Shown piece after piece: positions 1 through 7,520 of a DNA stretch of 14,700 bases (positions are counted from its first letter, which is position 1; every line of letters begins with the position of its first letter). Origin of the DNA: RUG14199 sp045535205. Lineage in GTDB: Bacteria > Bacillota > Clostridia > Oscillospirales > CAG-272. Under the pieces are notes generated by a model. That model saw only the letters and a list, made by a program, of their open reading frames with translations, had not been told where the DNA came from and ran no database searches. The position numbers and the translations under genes were made by a program. Location of the stretch: assembly GCA_045535205.1 (NCBI GenBank), contig JAZSLF010000123.1:1-14700 (forward strand), read 5' to 3'.

Positions 1-1523
1 TTTACGCAACCGCCGGGACAAGCCATAACTTCGATGAAGTCATAGGACTTTTCGCCGCTCTTGATCATGTCAAGAAGCTTGCCTGCGTTAGCAGTACCGG
101 AAGTAACAGCAACTCTGATCTCGTTGCCTGCGATAGTGTATGTTGCTTCCTTGATGCCTTCAACACCGCGAACATCGTGGAATTCGAGAGCGTCAAGCTC
201 TTCCTTTGTAAGAACCTCGTATGCAGTTCTGAGAGCAGCTTCCATAACGCCGCCTGTTGCACCGAAGATAGTACCTGCACCGGAGCCGAGTCCGAAGGGA
301 GCATCGTAAACGTCATCTTCAAGTTCTCTGAACATGATGCCTGCCTTCTTGATCATTCTTGCAAGCTCACGTACTGTGAGAACAGCGTCGATATCAGCGA
401 GACCGGGAACAGCTGTGTGGTCAAGGCGTTCAGCCTCAAACTTCTTAGCTGTACAAGGCATGATACTTACAACGTAAATATCCTTGGGATCAATACCCAT
501 CTTCTCAGCGTAGTATGTCTTAGCTACTGCACCGAACATACCCTGAGGAGACTTGCAGGAAGAAAGGTTGGGAATGAATTCGGGATAATATGTTTCGCAG
601 TACTTGATCCAACCGGGAGAGCAGGAAGTGATAAGAGGAAGGTTCTTCTTTTCTGTGTATCTGGAAAGGAATTCTGTAGCTTCTTCCATGATCGTAAGGT
701 CAGCAGAGAAGTTTGTGTCAAATACGCCGTCAAAGCCGAGAGCTCTGAGAGCGGAAACAAGCTTACCTGTAACAACTGTACCCATTTCGTAGCCGAATTC
801 TTCGCCAAGACCGACTCTTACTGCAGGAGCTGTCTGAACGATAACGTGCTTTGTAGGATCTTCGAGAGCAGCTACTACCTTAGCTGTATCGTCTCTTTCG
901 GAGAGAGCACCTGTAGGACAAACGGTGATACACTGACCGCAGGAGATACAAGCAACGTTTCCGAGGGGCTTTTCAAAAGCACATCCGATGTGTGTGTCAA
1001 AACCACGGTCGTTTGCACCGATAACGCCGATTCCCTGATTCTTTTCACAAGCAGCTACGCAACGGCGGCAAAGGATACACTTGTCGTTGTCTCTGTACAT
1101 GTGTGATGCGGAAGCGTCGATTTCGTGGTGTGTCTGTGCACCTGCGAAAGCAGTGAGGTCTTCAATGCCGTAGTCGTGGCAGAGCTTCTGGAGCTCACAG
1201 CTGCCGGAACGAACGCAGGAAAGACAGTCTTTCTTGTGGTTGGAAAGGATGAGCTTAAGTGTTGTTTTTCTGGATTCGATAACCTTGGGAGTATTTGTGA
1301 ATACTTCCATGCCTTCGTTTACGGGGAATACGCAGGAAGCAACGAGACTTCTTGCACCCTTAACTTCTACAACACAGATACGGCAAGCGCCGATTTCGTT
1401 TATTTCTTTAAGATAGCAGAGAGTGGGAATTTCGATACCAACCTTGCGGGCTGCTTCGAGAATAGTAGTACCTGCGGGAACTGTAACGTCTCTGCCGTTT
1501 ATTTTAAGATTAACATCAGCCAT
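1..1523 (-). CDS. hndD: [FeFe] hydrogenase catalytic subunit HndD/HydA (3' end outside window)
   Basis: Catalytic subunit that makes or oxidises H2 at the H-cluster, as part of the cytoplasmic NAD(P)-linked complex with HndA, HndB and HndC. About 507 codons are visible, cut inside the last active-site loop. The order is: plant-type [2Fe-2S] domain (C36, C47, C50, C64); His-ligated [4Fe-4S] site (H96, C100, C103, C109); two [4Fe-4S] sites (C149/152/155/159 and C192/195/198/202); then the H-cluster domain with TSCSPGW (299-305), MPCTAKKFE (C357) and MACPGGCV (C502, C506). This matches the M3 arrangement of HydA in trimeric bifurcating enzymes. The ATG at 1523 follows AAGGAGGA, which starts at the hndC stop codon 14 bases away. 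Odd point: the L1 loop reads TSCSP rather than TSCCP. Codon use is strongly biased (AAC, GAC, TTC, GGT/GGC), as expected for high expression. Confidence 0.96.
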   Translation of the reverse strand, partial: MADVNLKINGRDVTVPAGTTILEAARKVGIEIPTLCYLKEINEIGACRICVVEVKGARSLVASCVFPVNEGMEVFTNTPKVIESRKTTLKLILSNHKKDCLSCVRSGSCELQKLCHDYGIEDLTAFAGAQTHHEIDASASHMYRDNDKCILCRRCVAACEKNQGIGVIGANDRGFDTHIGCAFEKPLGNVACISCGQCITVCPTGALSERDDTAKVVAALEDPTKHVIVQTAPAVRVGLGEEFGYEMGTVVTGKLVSALRALGFDGVFDTNFSADLTIMEEATEFLSRYTEKKNLPLITSCSPGWIKYCETYYPEFIPNLSSCKSPQGMFGAVAKTYYAEKMGIDPKDIYVVSIMPCTAKKFEAERLDHTAVPGLADIDAVLTVRELARMIKKAGIMFRELEDDVYDAPFGLGSGAGTIFGATGGVMEAALRTAYEVLTKEELDALEFHDVRGVEGIKEATYTIAGNEIRVAVTSGTANAGKLLDMIKSGEKSYDFIEVMACPGGCV

Positions 1524-1537
1524 TTGTTAGTTCCTCC

Positions 1538-3337
1538 TTATTTCTTTACGATAGCGCCGAACTTACATTTTTCAATACAAGCACCGCACTTGATACATTT
1601 AGCGGGATCGATGGTGTGAGGATTCTTAACAGAACCGGAGATAGCACCAACGGGACAAACTCTTGAGCAGAGTGTACAGCCCTTACATTTGTCTGCTTCG
1701 ATAACGATGGAAAGCAGATCCTTACATACGCCTGCAGGACACTTCTTGTCAACTACGTGAGCAATGTATTCATCCTTGAAACGCATATATGTGGAAAGAA
1801 CAGGGTTGGGAGCTGTCTGACCGAGACCGCAGAGAGAGTTTTCTTTGATGTAGTTACAAAGGCTTTCCATTTCGTCAAGATCTTCGAGAGTGCCTTCGCC
1901 TTTTGTGATCTTTTCGAGGATTTCATAAAGACGCTTTGTACCGATACGGCAAGGAGTACACTTACCGCAGGATTCGTCAACTGTGAATTCGAGGAAGAAC
2001 TTTGCAATGTCAACCATACATGTGTCTTCGTCCATAACGATAAGACCACCGGAGCCCATCATAGCGCCCTGAGCAACGAGGTTGTCATAGTCGATCTCGA
2101 TATCGAGCATGGAAGCGGGGAGACATCCGCCGGAAGGACCGCCTGTCTGAGCAGCCTTGAACTTCTTTCCGTTAGGAATACCGCCGCCGATCTCTTCAAT
2201 AACTTCACGGAGTGTTGTACCCATAGGAATTTCAACAAGACCTGTGTTGTTGATCTTGCCGCCGAGAGCGAATACCTTTGTACCTTTGGACTTTTCTGTG
2301 CCCATGGAGTTGAAGAATTCAGCGCCCTTCAGAATGATCTGAGGAATGTTTGCGAATGTTTCAACGTTGTTTTCCGTAGTGGGCTTGCCAAAGAGACCCT
2401 TTACTGCAGGATAGGGAGGACGGGGACGGGGTTCGCCTCTGTTACCTTCGATTGATGTCATAAGAGCTGTTTCTTCACCGCATACGAATGCACCGGCACC
2501 GAGACGGATGAACAGATCGAAATCAAATCCTGAGTTGAAAATATTCTTGCCGAGAAGACCGTATTCTCTTGCATCGTCAATAGCCTTCTGGAGACGTGCA
2601 ACAGCGATGGGGTATTCAGCACGAACGTATACGTAACCTTCCGTAGCACCTGTTGCATAGCCGCAAAGAGCCATAGCTTCGATGATACAGTGGGGGTCGC
2701 CTTCAAGAACGGAACGGTCCATGAACGCACCGGGGTCACCTTCGTCAGCGTTACAAACTACGTATTTCTGGTCAGCCTGGTTCTTAGCTGTGAAGCTCCA
2801 CTTGAGACCTGTGGGGAAGCCGCCGCCTCCTCTGCCACGAAGACCGGAATCCTTAACTACCTGAATAACCTCGTCAGGTGTCATTTCCGTGAGAGCCTTA
2901 CCGAGAGCAGCGTAACCGTCCATAGCAATGTATTCATCAATGCTTTCGGGGTTGATAACACCGCAGTTTCTGAGAGCAACTCTCTTCTGCTTTGCATAGA
3001 AGGTTGTGTCGTTGAGGGAAACGTTACCGTGATCTGTTTCTGCACCTTCAGCAACGTCGCTGTAAACAAGGCGTTCAACGATACGGCCTTTGAGAAGGTG
3101 TTCTTCAACGATCTCCTTTACGTCTGTTTCTTCTACTCTGCTGTAGAATGTACCGTCGGGATAAACGATAACAACGGGACCGAGTGCACAAAGACCGAAA
3201 CAACCGGTTCTTACAACTTTAACTTCTTCCGTAAGACCGTTGTTCGCAAGCTGTGCTTCAAATTCTGCGATGAGCTTCTGGCTGCCGGATGATGTACAGC
3301 CTGTACCGCCGCAGATAAGTATTTGAGCGCGAATCAT
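1538..3337 (-). CDS. hndC: Hydrogenase NuoF-like flavin subunit HndC/HydB
   Basis: NAD(P)H- and FMN-binding subunit that passes electrons between the nicotinamide cofactor and the iron-sulfur chain of HndD; in trimeric enzymes it is the bifurcating subunit. The 599 residues are normal for HydB. Visible parts in order: thioredoxin-like [2Fe-2S] domain (C9, C14, C46, C50); glycine-rich FMN/NADH fold with GRGGGGFPTGLKW (168-180) and GAGAFVCGEETAL (280-292); a SLBB-like region; a NuoF-type [4Fe-4S] site (C457, C460, C463, C503); a CPAGVC pair (533-538); and two C-terminal ferredoxin [4Fe-4S] sites (C551/554/557/561 and C581/584/587/591). ATG at 3337 has GGAGG seven bases upstream and lies 24 bases after hndB. 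The sequence alone does not decide NAD versus NADP, nor bifurcating versus simple NADPH-dependent operation. Confidence 0.96.
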   Translation of the reverse strand: MIRAQILICGGTGCTSSGSQKLIAEFEAQLANNGLTEEVKVVRTGCFGLCALGPVVIVYPDGTFYSRVEETDVKEIVEEHLLKGRIVERLVYSDVAEGAETDHGNVSLNDTTFYAKQKRVALRNCGVINPESIDEYIAMDGYAALGKALTEMTPDEVIQVVKDSGLRGRGGGGFPTGLKWSFTAKNQADQKYVVCNADEGDPGAFMDRSVLEGDPHCIIEAMALCGYATGATEGYVYVRAEYPIAVARLQKAIDDAREYGLLGKNIFNSGFDFDLFIRLGAGAFVCGEETALMTSIEGNRGEPRPRPPYPAVKGLFGKPTTENNVETFANIPQIILKGAEFFNSMGTEKSKGTKVFALGGKINNTGLVEIPMGTTLREVIEEIGGGIPNGKKFKAAQTGGPSGGCLPASMLDIEIDYDNLVAQGAMMGSGGLIVMDEDTCMVDIAKFFLEFTVDESCGKCTPCRIGTKRLYEILEKITKGEGTLEDLDEMESLCNYIKENSLCGLGQTAPNPVLSTYMRFKDEYIAHVVDKKCPAGVCKDLLSIVIEADKCKGCTLCSRVCPVGAISGSVKNPHTIDPAKCIKCGACIEKCKFGAIVKK

Positions 3338-3361
3338 ATATATACCTCCAAGTAATCTTAC

Positions 3362-3727
3362 TTAAATATTGCTGATTGTGTATTCTTCAACTACCTTACC
3401 GCCTTTGAGATGCTTTTCAACTATCTCTTTAGCCTTGTCGGGAGTCATCTTAACGTAAGTAACTTTTTCCTTACCTGCTTCGAAACTTTCAACAACAGCT
3501 TCATGCTGACAAATACCGATACAGCCTGTCTGTGTAACTGTAACCTTGTCGGAAAGACCCTGTGCGGTAACTTCCTCCACAAATGTGCTGAGAACGGGTC
3601 TTGCACCTGCTGCGATGCCGCAGGTAGCCATGCCGACAACAACTCTTACGTTGTTTGTGCCTTCACGGAGAACCACTTTGTTCTGCATTTTTTCTTTGAT
3701 TGCTGCAAGTTCTGCGAGTGACTTCAT
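3362..3727 (-). CDS. hndB: Thioredoxin-like [2Fe-2S] subunit HndB
   Basis: Small (121 aa) thioredoxin-fold ferredoxin-like subunit found in four-gene hydrogenases of the Hnd type. A central block has GMATCGIAAGAR (33-44) followed by TQTGCIGICQ (66-75), giving Cys at 36, 69 and 73. Where HndA and the HndC N-terminus have C-x4-C, this protein has V31-x4-C36, so only three of four cluster cysteines are evident. I believe this is usual for HndB, but cannot check it here. Start ATG at 3727 is preceded by AAAGGA. It is separated by about 75 AT-rich bases from the regulatory genes upstream and by 24 bases from hndC, with which it is surely co-transcribed. Confidence 0.9.
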   Translation of the reverse strand: MKSLAELAAIKEKMQNKVVLREGTNNVRVVVGMATCGIAAGARPVLSTFVEEVTAQGLSDKVTVTQTGCIGICQHEAVVESFEAGKEKVTYVKMTPDKAKEIVEKHLKGGKVVEEYTISNI

Positions 3728-3789
3728 AATACGATCCTTTCGTTTTTTTAAGATTATTTATTTTTTATTATTTGTTCTGTTTTAAGGTT

Positions 3790-3809
3790 CGGATATTTAT
3801 CTTTATCCG
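3790..3809 (-). other. Stem-loop between the regulatory genes and hndB
   Basis: CGGATA (3790-3795) pairs with TATCCG (3804-3809) around an 8-base loop, overlapping the stop codon of the ATPase gene. On the transcript it is followed by an A-rich stretch, not a U-run, so it is not a standard terminator. It could act as an RNA processing or stabilising element separating the low-abundance regulatory part from the highly expressed hndBCD part. That role is inference only. Confidence 0.3.
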
Positions 3810-4348
3810 CCATACTGTTCTCTCAGAAAATCCGCTATCCATACGAGGACCTCCGGAGTGCTGAGAGGGACTTCGCCGAGAACAGCCTTCAGCTCGTCGG
3901 TATCAAGGAAAACGTCTCCTTCGGGACGTGTATGTGTGTACACCCAACGAATGTCGGGGCTTCCCTGAATTAAAACCGTCAAGGTTGAAATGATGTCTCC
4001 GAGAGGCGTAAAGTCCAGATGGTTTTTGTTGAAAAGGGCACAGGTGACCGTTCCGTGACTGTCGGGGTATTCTTCATAATGTCTTGAGGTGACGGTAAGA
4101 TGTCCTCCCGTCTGTTCGCAAGCCATTTTGAAAAGCGGAATACCGAGCCCCACCTTTCGTGTAGTACGTGTGGTAGTGAACGGATCCGTGACACTTGCAA
4201 GAAAATCCGGCTTCATACCGCATCCGTTGTCGGATATGGAGATGGTCAGCGTTTCCTTTGTTTCGGTCAGAGTTATCTCAACCCTGTCAGCCTTTGCCTT
4301 GACCGAGTTTTCCGCAATGTCGAGTATGTTTAGTGACAGTTCTTTCAT
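3803..4348 (-). CDS. GHKL-fold ATP-binding protein, histidine-kinase-like ATPase
   Basis: ATP-binding protein of 181 aa with an N-terminal HATPase_c domain and no visible dimerisation or phospho-acceptor domain. Motifs: N-box LDIAENSVKAKA (E13, N14), G1 box DNGCGM (40-45), an F-box-like DPFTTTR and G2 box VGLGI. The C-terminal 70 residues are not recognised. The ATG at 4348 overlaps the PHP gene stop as ATGA, so translation is coupled. Proteins like this recur in clostridial hydrogenase clusters with HydS-like genes; it may be a kinase output of the sensor module, but no substrate is visible. The protein is the last regulatory gene before hndB. Confidence 0.85.
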   Translation of the reverse strand: MKELSLNILDIAENSVKAKADRVEITLTETKETLTISISDNGCGMKPDFLASVTDPFTTTRTTRKVGLGIPLFKMACEQTGGHLTVTSRHYEEYPDSHGTVTCALFNKNHLDFTPLGDIISTLTVLIQGSPDIRWVYTHTRPEGDVFLDTDELKAVLGEVPLSTPEVLVWIADFLREQYGG

Positions 4349-5091
4349 GTGTTTTGTCCCTGCTTTAATATTCTGAAAAGCTCTTCCGTAACTCTTTTGC
4401 TTGAATATGGCTCATCGTCAAGCTCAAGGTACGCCGCCTTGTCTCTGATGTCCCAAAGATAATGAGCATCGGAGGAGATGAGAATTTTTTTCTCTTTCAG
4501 AATAGGATAGTTGTTTTTATATTCTTCCTCTTTTTCACCGTCATGGAATTCAGCACAGTCAAATCCCTTTATATCGGGAAGTGTACCGAGTGTTGATATT
4601 ATTCCGTTTGCCTGTCTGTCAACGTGGGCGGGATAACATATACCGCCGTGACCTGAAACAAGTGAAGGTACGTCGTCAACCATTATGTCCGTTGCCGCCG
4701 GCAGAAAGAAATCGTCTTTGCCGATGGGCTCATCGTTTTCATCGAGAATAAGCTGTTCTCCGAAAATGTCCGGACGGTTGGGTATCTTCATTATTCTGTG
4801 ACCCTCAATAAAACGGTCAAATTCAAGAGCAGCCTCAAGCTCCGGAAAGAGACATACAACGTGAATGTCTTCGGATGTGGTAAGCTCCATGCCCGCAATA
4901 GCTATTATGCCGTTACGCTTTGCCGCCTTGAAAAAAGCGGGGCAGTTCTTTGACGTGTTGTGGTCTGTGAGTGCGGCAATGTTAAGTCCCGCAAGCGTAC
5001 ACATACCTGCAATATTGTTCGGGGTCATGTCGTCGTCTCCGCAAGGGGAGAGACAGGAGTGAATGTGGAAGTCGTAATAGTATTTGTTCAT
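4345..5091 (-). CDS. PHP-domain metal-dependent phosphoesterase
   Basis: PHP-family protein, 248 aa, close to the size of stand-alone PHP phosphoesterases. Metal-binding residues expected for the family are visible: D-x-H-x-H near the start (D7, H9, H11), DH at 43-44, E69 in GMELTT, H77, H156 in YPAHVD, and D208/H210 in SSDAH. The active site therefore looks intact. Relatives hydrolyse phosphate esters such as histidinol phosphate or nucleotide-derived substrates; the substrate here is unknown. It starts at ATG 5091 overlapping the preceding stop (ATGA), with no strong ribosome binding site, and ends overlapping the next ATPase gene. Position in the six-gene insert suggests a signalling or cofactor-maintenance role, which is inference. 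Confidence 0.9.
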   Translation of the reverse strand: MNKYYYDFHIHSCLSPCGDDDMTPNNIAGMCTLAGLNIAALTDHNTSKNCPAFFKAAKRNGIIAIAGMELTTSEDIHVVCLFPELEAALEFDRFIEGHRIMKIPNRPDIFGEQLILDENDEPIGKDDFFLPAATDIMVDDVPSLVSGHGGICYPAHVDRQANGIISTLGTLPDIKGFDCAEFHDGEKEEEYKNNYPILKEKKILISSDAHYLWDIRDKAAYLELDDEPYSSKRVTEELFRILKQGQNT

Positions 5092-5414
5092 AACAGCTTT
5101 GAAAGCTCAGCGGCTATTTCATAAGCAGACATAGCCGAGGAAGCCACGTTTATCCCCTTTGCCTCAGCGGCACTTTTTACGTCTTCTTCGAGGGTAACTC
5201 CCTCCGCAAGAAGAACAAGACTGACGTCTGAAAGGGAAGCAACTGCAACCGTATTGATGTTCGACATGATCGTTATCCATACGTTGTCAGCCTGTGCTCT
5301 GCCCATGACCCAGCTGAGAAGATCTCCTATGTAACATCCGTCGATCTGACGGTCGGGCTCGCTGACAGTTATTGCCTCTGCATTCAGATGCCCAATAAGT
5401 TCGGTTACATTCAT
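5088..5414 (-). CDS. Small DRTGG-like domain protein (copy 2)
   Basis: Protein of 108 aa resembling the small DRTGG-type (HPr-kinase N-domain-like) proteins that accompany [FeFe] hydrogenases. It has the alpha/beta pattern 'GCYIGDLLSWVMG ... NVWITIMSNINTVAVASL ... VSLVLLAEG', with the aligned layout of the 113-aa copy at 7146-7487 but low identity. The literal DRTGG sequence is absent. Start ATG at 5414 follows AAAGGAGG and overlaps the HydS stop as ATGA; its own stop overlaps the PHP start. No catalytic residues are evident, so a ligand-binding or protein-docking role is more likely than an enzyme. Family assignment is from pattern recall and needs a profile search. Confidence 0.75.
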   Translation of the reverse strand: MNVTELIGHLNAEAITVSEPDRQIDGCYIGDLLSWVMGRAQADNVWITIMSNINTVAVASLSDVSLVLLAEGVTLEEDVKSAAEAKGINVASSAMSAYEIAAELSKLL

Positions 5415-6703
5415 TGAGAGTCCTCCTTTTCCATCGGTGCGAAGGGGTCATATCCCATTTTTTCAAGCACGATGCATTTTCGCTCTCCGTTCTTGATAAG
5501 ACCTCTCACGTTGTCCTCTGCGAATGCTCTGCAGGTGGGACTTCCGCAAGCGGCACAGTCGATGCCCGGAAGCTCACCTTTAATGCGTTGAATGGTTGCC
5601 ATCATACGCATGGACTCCGCCATGTTTTCACTGAGTCTTGAAATGGGAGTGTAGGAAGGAGAAGTAACGTTAATATACTCCTCCGGAATAAAGCTGTTTT
5701 CGGAGGGAAGGAAGTTCTTGCACACAGGCATATACCTTCTTACCGTCTGGAGACGGGTCTTGGCTATGAAGGGATTTTCAATAGTCATAACACCGCCTAC
5801 GCAACCGCCTATGCAGGCGTTAAGCTCAACAAATTCAAGCTGGGGAATATTGCCGTTTTCGATGGAATCAAGAATGCTTATACAGTTTTTGATGCCGTCT
5901 GCGGCAAGGTAGCTGTCGTTGAGAATGGCGGAGGATTCACCGCCTGAGGATGCCCAGCCGACTCCTATCATACCTGATTCGGACGTGATGGTTGGGACTG
6001 TGTCCCGCTTCATGACTCCTATCAGCATAAAATAAATGTCGGACATGGAGACAACGACGTCTATATTGCTTTTATAATCGCCCCATCCGTTTCTGATGTA
6101 GCTTACTTTTGCAGCACAGGGAGAAATGAAGAAGATGCCTATATCTTCGTCTTTAAGCTCCGGATGTGCTTTCTTTGCATCTGCCCTTGCCTGTATAGCG
6201 GCAATTTCGAGAGGAGGCAGAATGGGAATAAGATTATCCTTCAGATAAGGAAATCTTAAAGAAACAAGTCTTGAAATAACAGGACACGCTGAACTGATAA
6301 CAGGCTTTTTAATACCTTCGGTCTTCAGATATATTCGGGTGTAGGAGGAGACAAGCTCCGCCGCCTTTGACACCTCGTATACGTCGTCAAAGCCTATGTC
6401 AAGAAGTCCCTGTAAAACAGTATCTACGTCATCAAGACCATCGAACTGACCGAACAAAGAGGGTGCAGGGAGAGCAATTTTCCATTTGTAATGGAGATAG
6501 TGCTCAAATTTGCTGCACATAGCCTTTTTTGCTTTCTGAGGACATATTCTGATACATTCTCCGCAGTCGATACAGCGATCGGTATTGATCTGAGCGTGAC
6601 CGTCTATGATCCTGATTGCCTCGGTGGGACAATGACGGGCACATGAGGTACAGCCCGTGCATTTTGCCACGTCGAGTACAACTGAGTGTGTGTAAGAATT
6701 CAA
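5411..6703 (-). CDS. Putative sensory [FeFe] hydrogenase, HydS / group D type
   Basis: 430 aa from the chosen TTG start. Order of parts: two ferredoxin [4Fe-4S] sites (C15/18/21/25 and C44/47/50/54), an [FeFe]-hydrogenase large-subunit domain, and a C-terminal four-Cys FeS domain (C383, C386, C391, C410). H-cluster loops are diverged but keep the ligands: SSACPV (C140), ISPCAAK (C196, Lys199) and NACIGGCVGG (C297, C301). The residue aligned with the proton-relay Cys is Ala, and the Glu after MPCxxK is lost. These traits fit putative sensory hydrogenases such as those described in Ruminococcus and Thermoanaerobacter rather than a turnover enzyme. TTG at 6703 is preferred because AAAGGTGAT (complementary to the 16S 3' end) sits just upstream and the protein then starts at the ferredoxin domain; the alternative GTG at 6736 lies inside the previous gene. 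Confidence 0.9.
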   Translation of the reverse strand: MNSYTHSVVLDVAKCTGCTSCARHCPTEAIRIIDGHAQINTDRCIDCGECIRICPQKAKKAMCSKFEHYLHYKWKIALPAPSLFGQFDGLDDVDTVLQGLLDIGFDDVYEVSKAAELVSSYTRIYLKTEGIKKPVISSACPVISRLVSLRFPYLKDNLIPILPPLEIAAIQARADAKKAHPELKDEDIGIFFISPCAAKVSYIRNGWGDYKSNIDVVVSMSDIYFMLIGVMKRDTVPTITSESGMIGVGWASSGGESSAILNDSYLAADGIKNCISILDSIENGNIPQLEFVELNACIGGCVGGVMTIENPFIAKTRLQTVRRYMPVCKNFLPSENSFIPEEYINVTSPSYTPISRLSENMAESMRMMATIQRIKGELPGIDCAACGSPTCRAFAEDNVRGLIKNGERKCIVLEKMGYDPFAPMEKEDSQ

Positions 6704-6706
6704 AAT

Positions 6707-6715
6707 ATCACCTTT
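6707..6715 (-). promoter_or_regulatory. Ribosome binding site deciding the HydS-like start
   Basis: On the minus strand this reads AAAGGTGAT, matching the right-hand half of the extended anti-Shine-Dalgarno complement (AAGGAGGTGATC). It lies three bases from the TTG at 6703, which places the core at normal spacing. It supports TTG over the upstream GTG at 6736, which has no such site. Confidence 0.65.
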
Positions 6716-6720
6716 ATCCG

Positions 6721-7143
6721 TTAAATATATACGCACATGGTAATTTTTGTTCCAACGCCTACGGTGGATTCAATGGACATTTCATCCGTATATCGCTTCA
6801 TGTTGGGAAGTCCCATGCCTGCACCGAAGCCGAGAGAGCGTACTCTGTCGGTTGCGGTTGAGAAGCCTTCCTGCATAGCCAGATCAATATCTGCAATACC
6901 GGGACCTCTGTCATCAAGGATAATAACGATCTTGTCTTCGTATACAAGAACGTCGGCAGATCCGCCGTTTGCATGAATGACCATGTTGATCTCACCCTCG
7001 TACATTGCGATTGAAACACGACGGATCGTTTCGGGCGGAATGCCAAGCTGTCTCAGATTCTTTTTTATCTGAACGGAAGCCTGTCCGGCGGAAACAAAGT
7101 TTTCACCGTCTACGTCAAAATGGAAATCTAAAAATTCACTCAT
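6721..7143 (-). CDS. Anti-sigma-factor-like ATPase (RsbW/SpoIIAB type GHKL)
   Basis: 140-aa ATP-binding protein of the size of RsbW, SpoIIAB and RsbT. Motifs: N-box AMYEGEINMVIHA (46-58), G1 box DDRGPGI (77-83), and G2 region GFGAGMGLPNMKR (105-117). There are no extra domains. RsbW-like proteins bind and phosphorylate anti-sigma antagonists or sequester sigma factors; no STAS protein or sigma factor is in this window, so the partner is unknown. ATG at 7143 comes two bases after the stop of the DRTGG-like gene, with GGAG upstream, and the HydS-like gene follows after 17 bases. Together these three genes look like one signalling unit. Confidence 0.88.
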   Translation of the reverse strand: MSEFLDFHFDVDGENFVSAGQASVQIKKNLRQLGIPPETIRRVSIAMYEGEINMVIHANGGSADVLVYEDKIVIILDDRGPGIADIDLAMQEGFSTATDRVRSLGFGAGMGLPNMKRYTDEMSIESTVGVGTKITMCVYI

Positions 7144-7145
7144 TT

Positions 7146-7487
7146 TTATTCAACTCCGAGTCCGTTGGTATAGAGAATACCGCAGGCATCATACATACGT
7201 AAAGCGGTCGTGAGCATAGCGATACCGCATTCATCGGCGATATGTATCATTTCGAGGGTCGGGCGTTTGGAACGGACGAACACGATACATCTTATGTCCA
7301 TCATCTCCGCAGTTCTTATTACCTGTGAATTTACAAGGCCTGTAAGAAGGACACCCTGATCTTTTACATACGCTAAAACGTCACTCATCATGTCACTTCC
7401 GCAAGCGGAATAAACGTCGTTTTCAAGATGGCTCTCGCCGCAGATAAGCTCTGCACCGAGTAGCTCCGATAAGGTTTTGATTTTCAT
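7146..7487 (-). CDS. Small DRTGG-domain protein (copy 1)
   Basis: 113-aa protein with the pattern typical of stand-alone DRTGG proteins: 'VYSACGSDMMSDVLAYV', 'LLTGLVNSQVIRTAEMMDI', 'CIVFVRSKRPT' and a C-terminal 'CGILYTNG'. The literal DRTGG motif is absent, as is common for this branch. These proteins are often seen next to NuoE-like hydrogenase subunits in Clostridia. Its role is unknown; ligand sensing or partner binding is a guess. ATG at 7487 is preceded by AAAGG and lies 33 bases after hndA. A diverged second copy is at 5088-5414. Confidence 0.85.
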   Translation of the reverse strand: MKIKTLSELLGAELICGESHLENDVYSACGSDMMSDVLAYVKDQGVLLTGLVNSQVIRTAEMMDIRCIVFVRSKRPTLEMIHIADECGIAMLTTALRMYDACGILYTNGLGVE

Positions 7488-7520
7488 ATTAAACCTTTCT
7501 TTAGGTAAAAATCGTATAGA

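Noticed and set aside
177..1106. 309-codon open frame on the plus strand
   Set aside because: Antisense shadow of hndD caused by its biased codon use; Cys/Ser-rich, no recognisable domain and no ribosome binding site.
6704..6736. GTG start at 6736 for the HydS-like gene
   Set aside because: It would overlap the preceding ATPase gene by 16 bases, has no ribosome binding site, and adds residues before the ferredoxin domain; TTG at 6703 has a good site.
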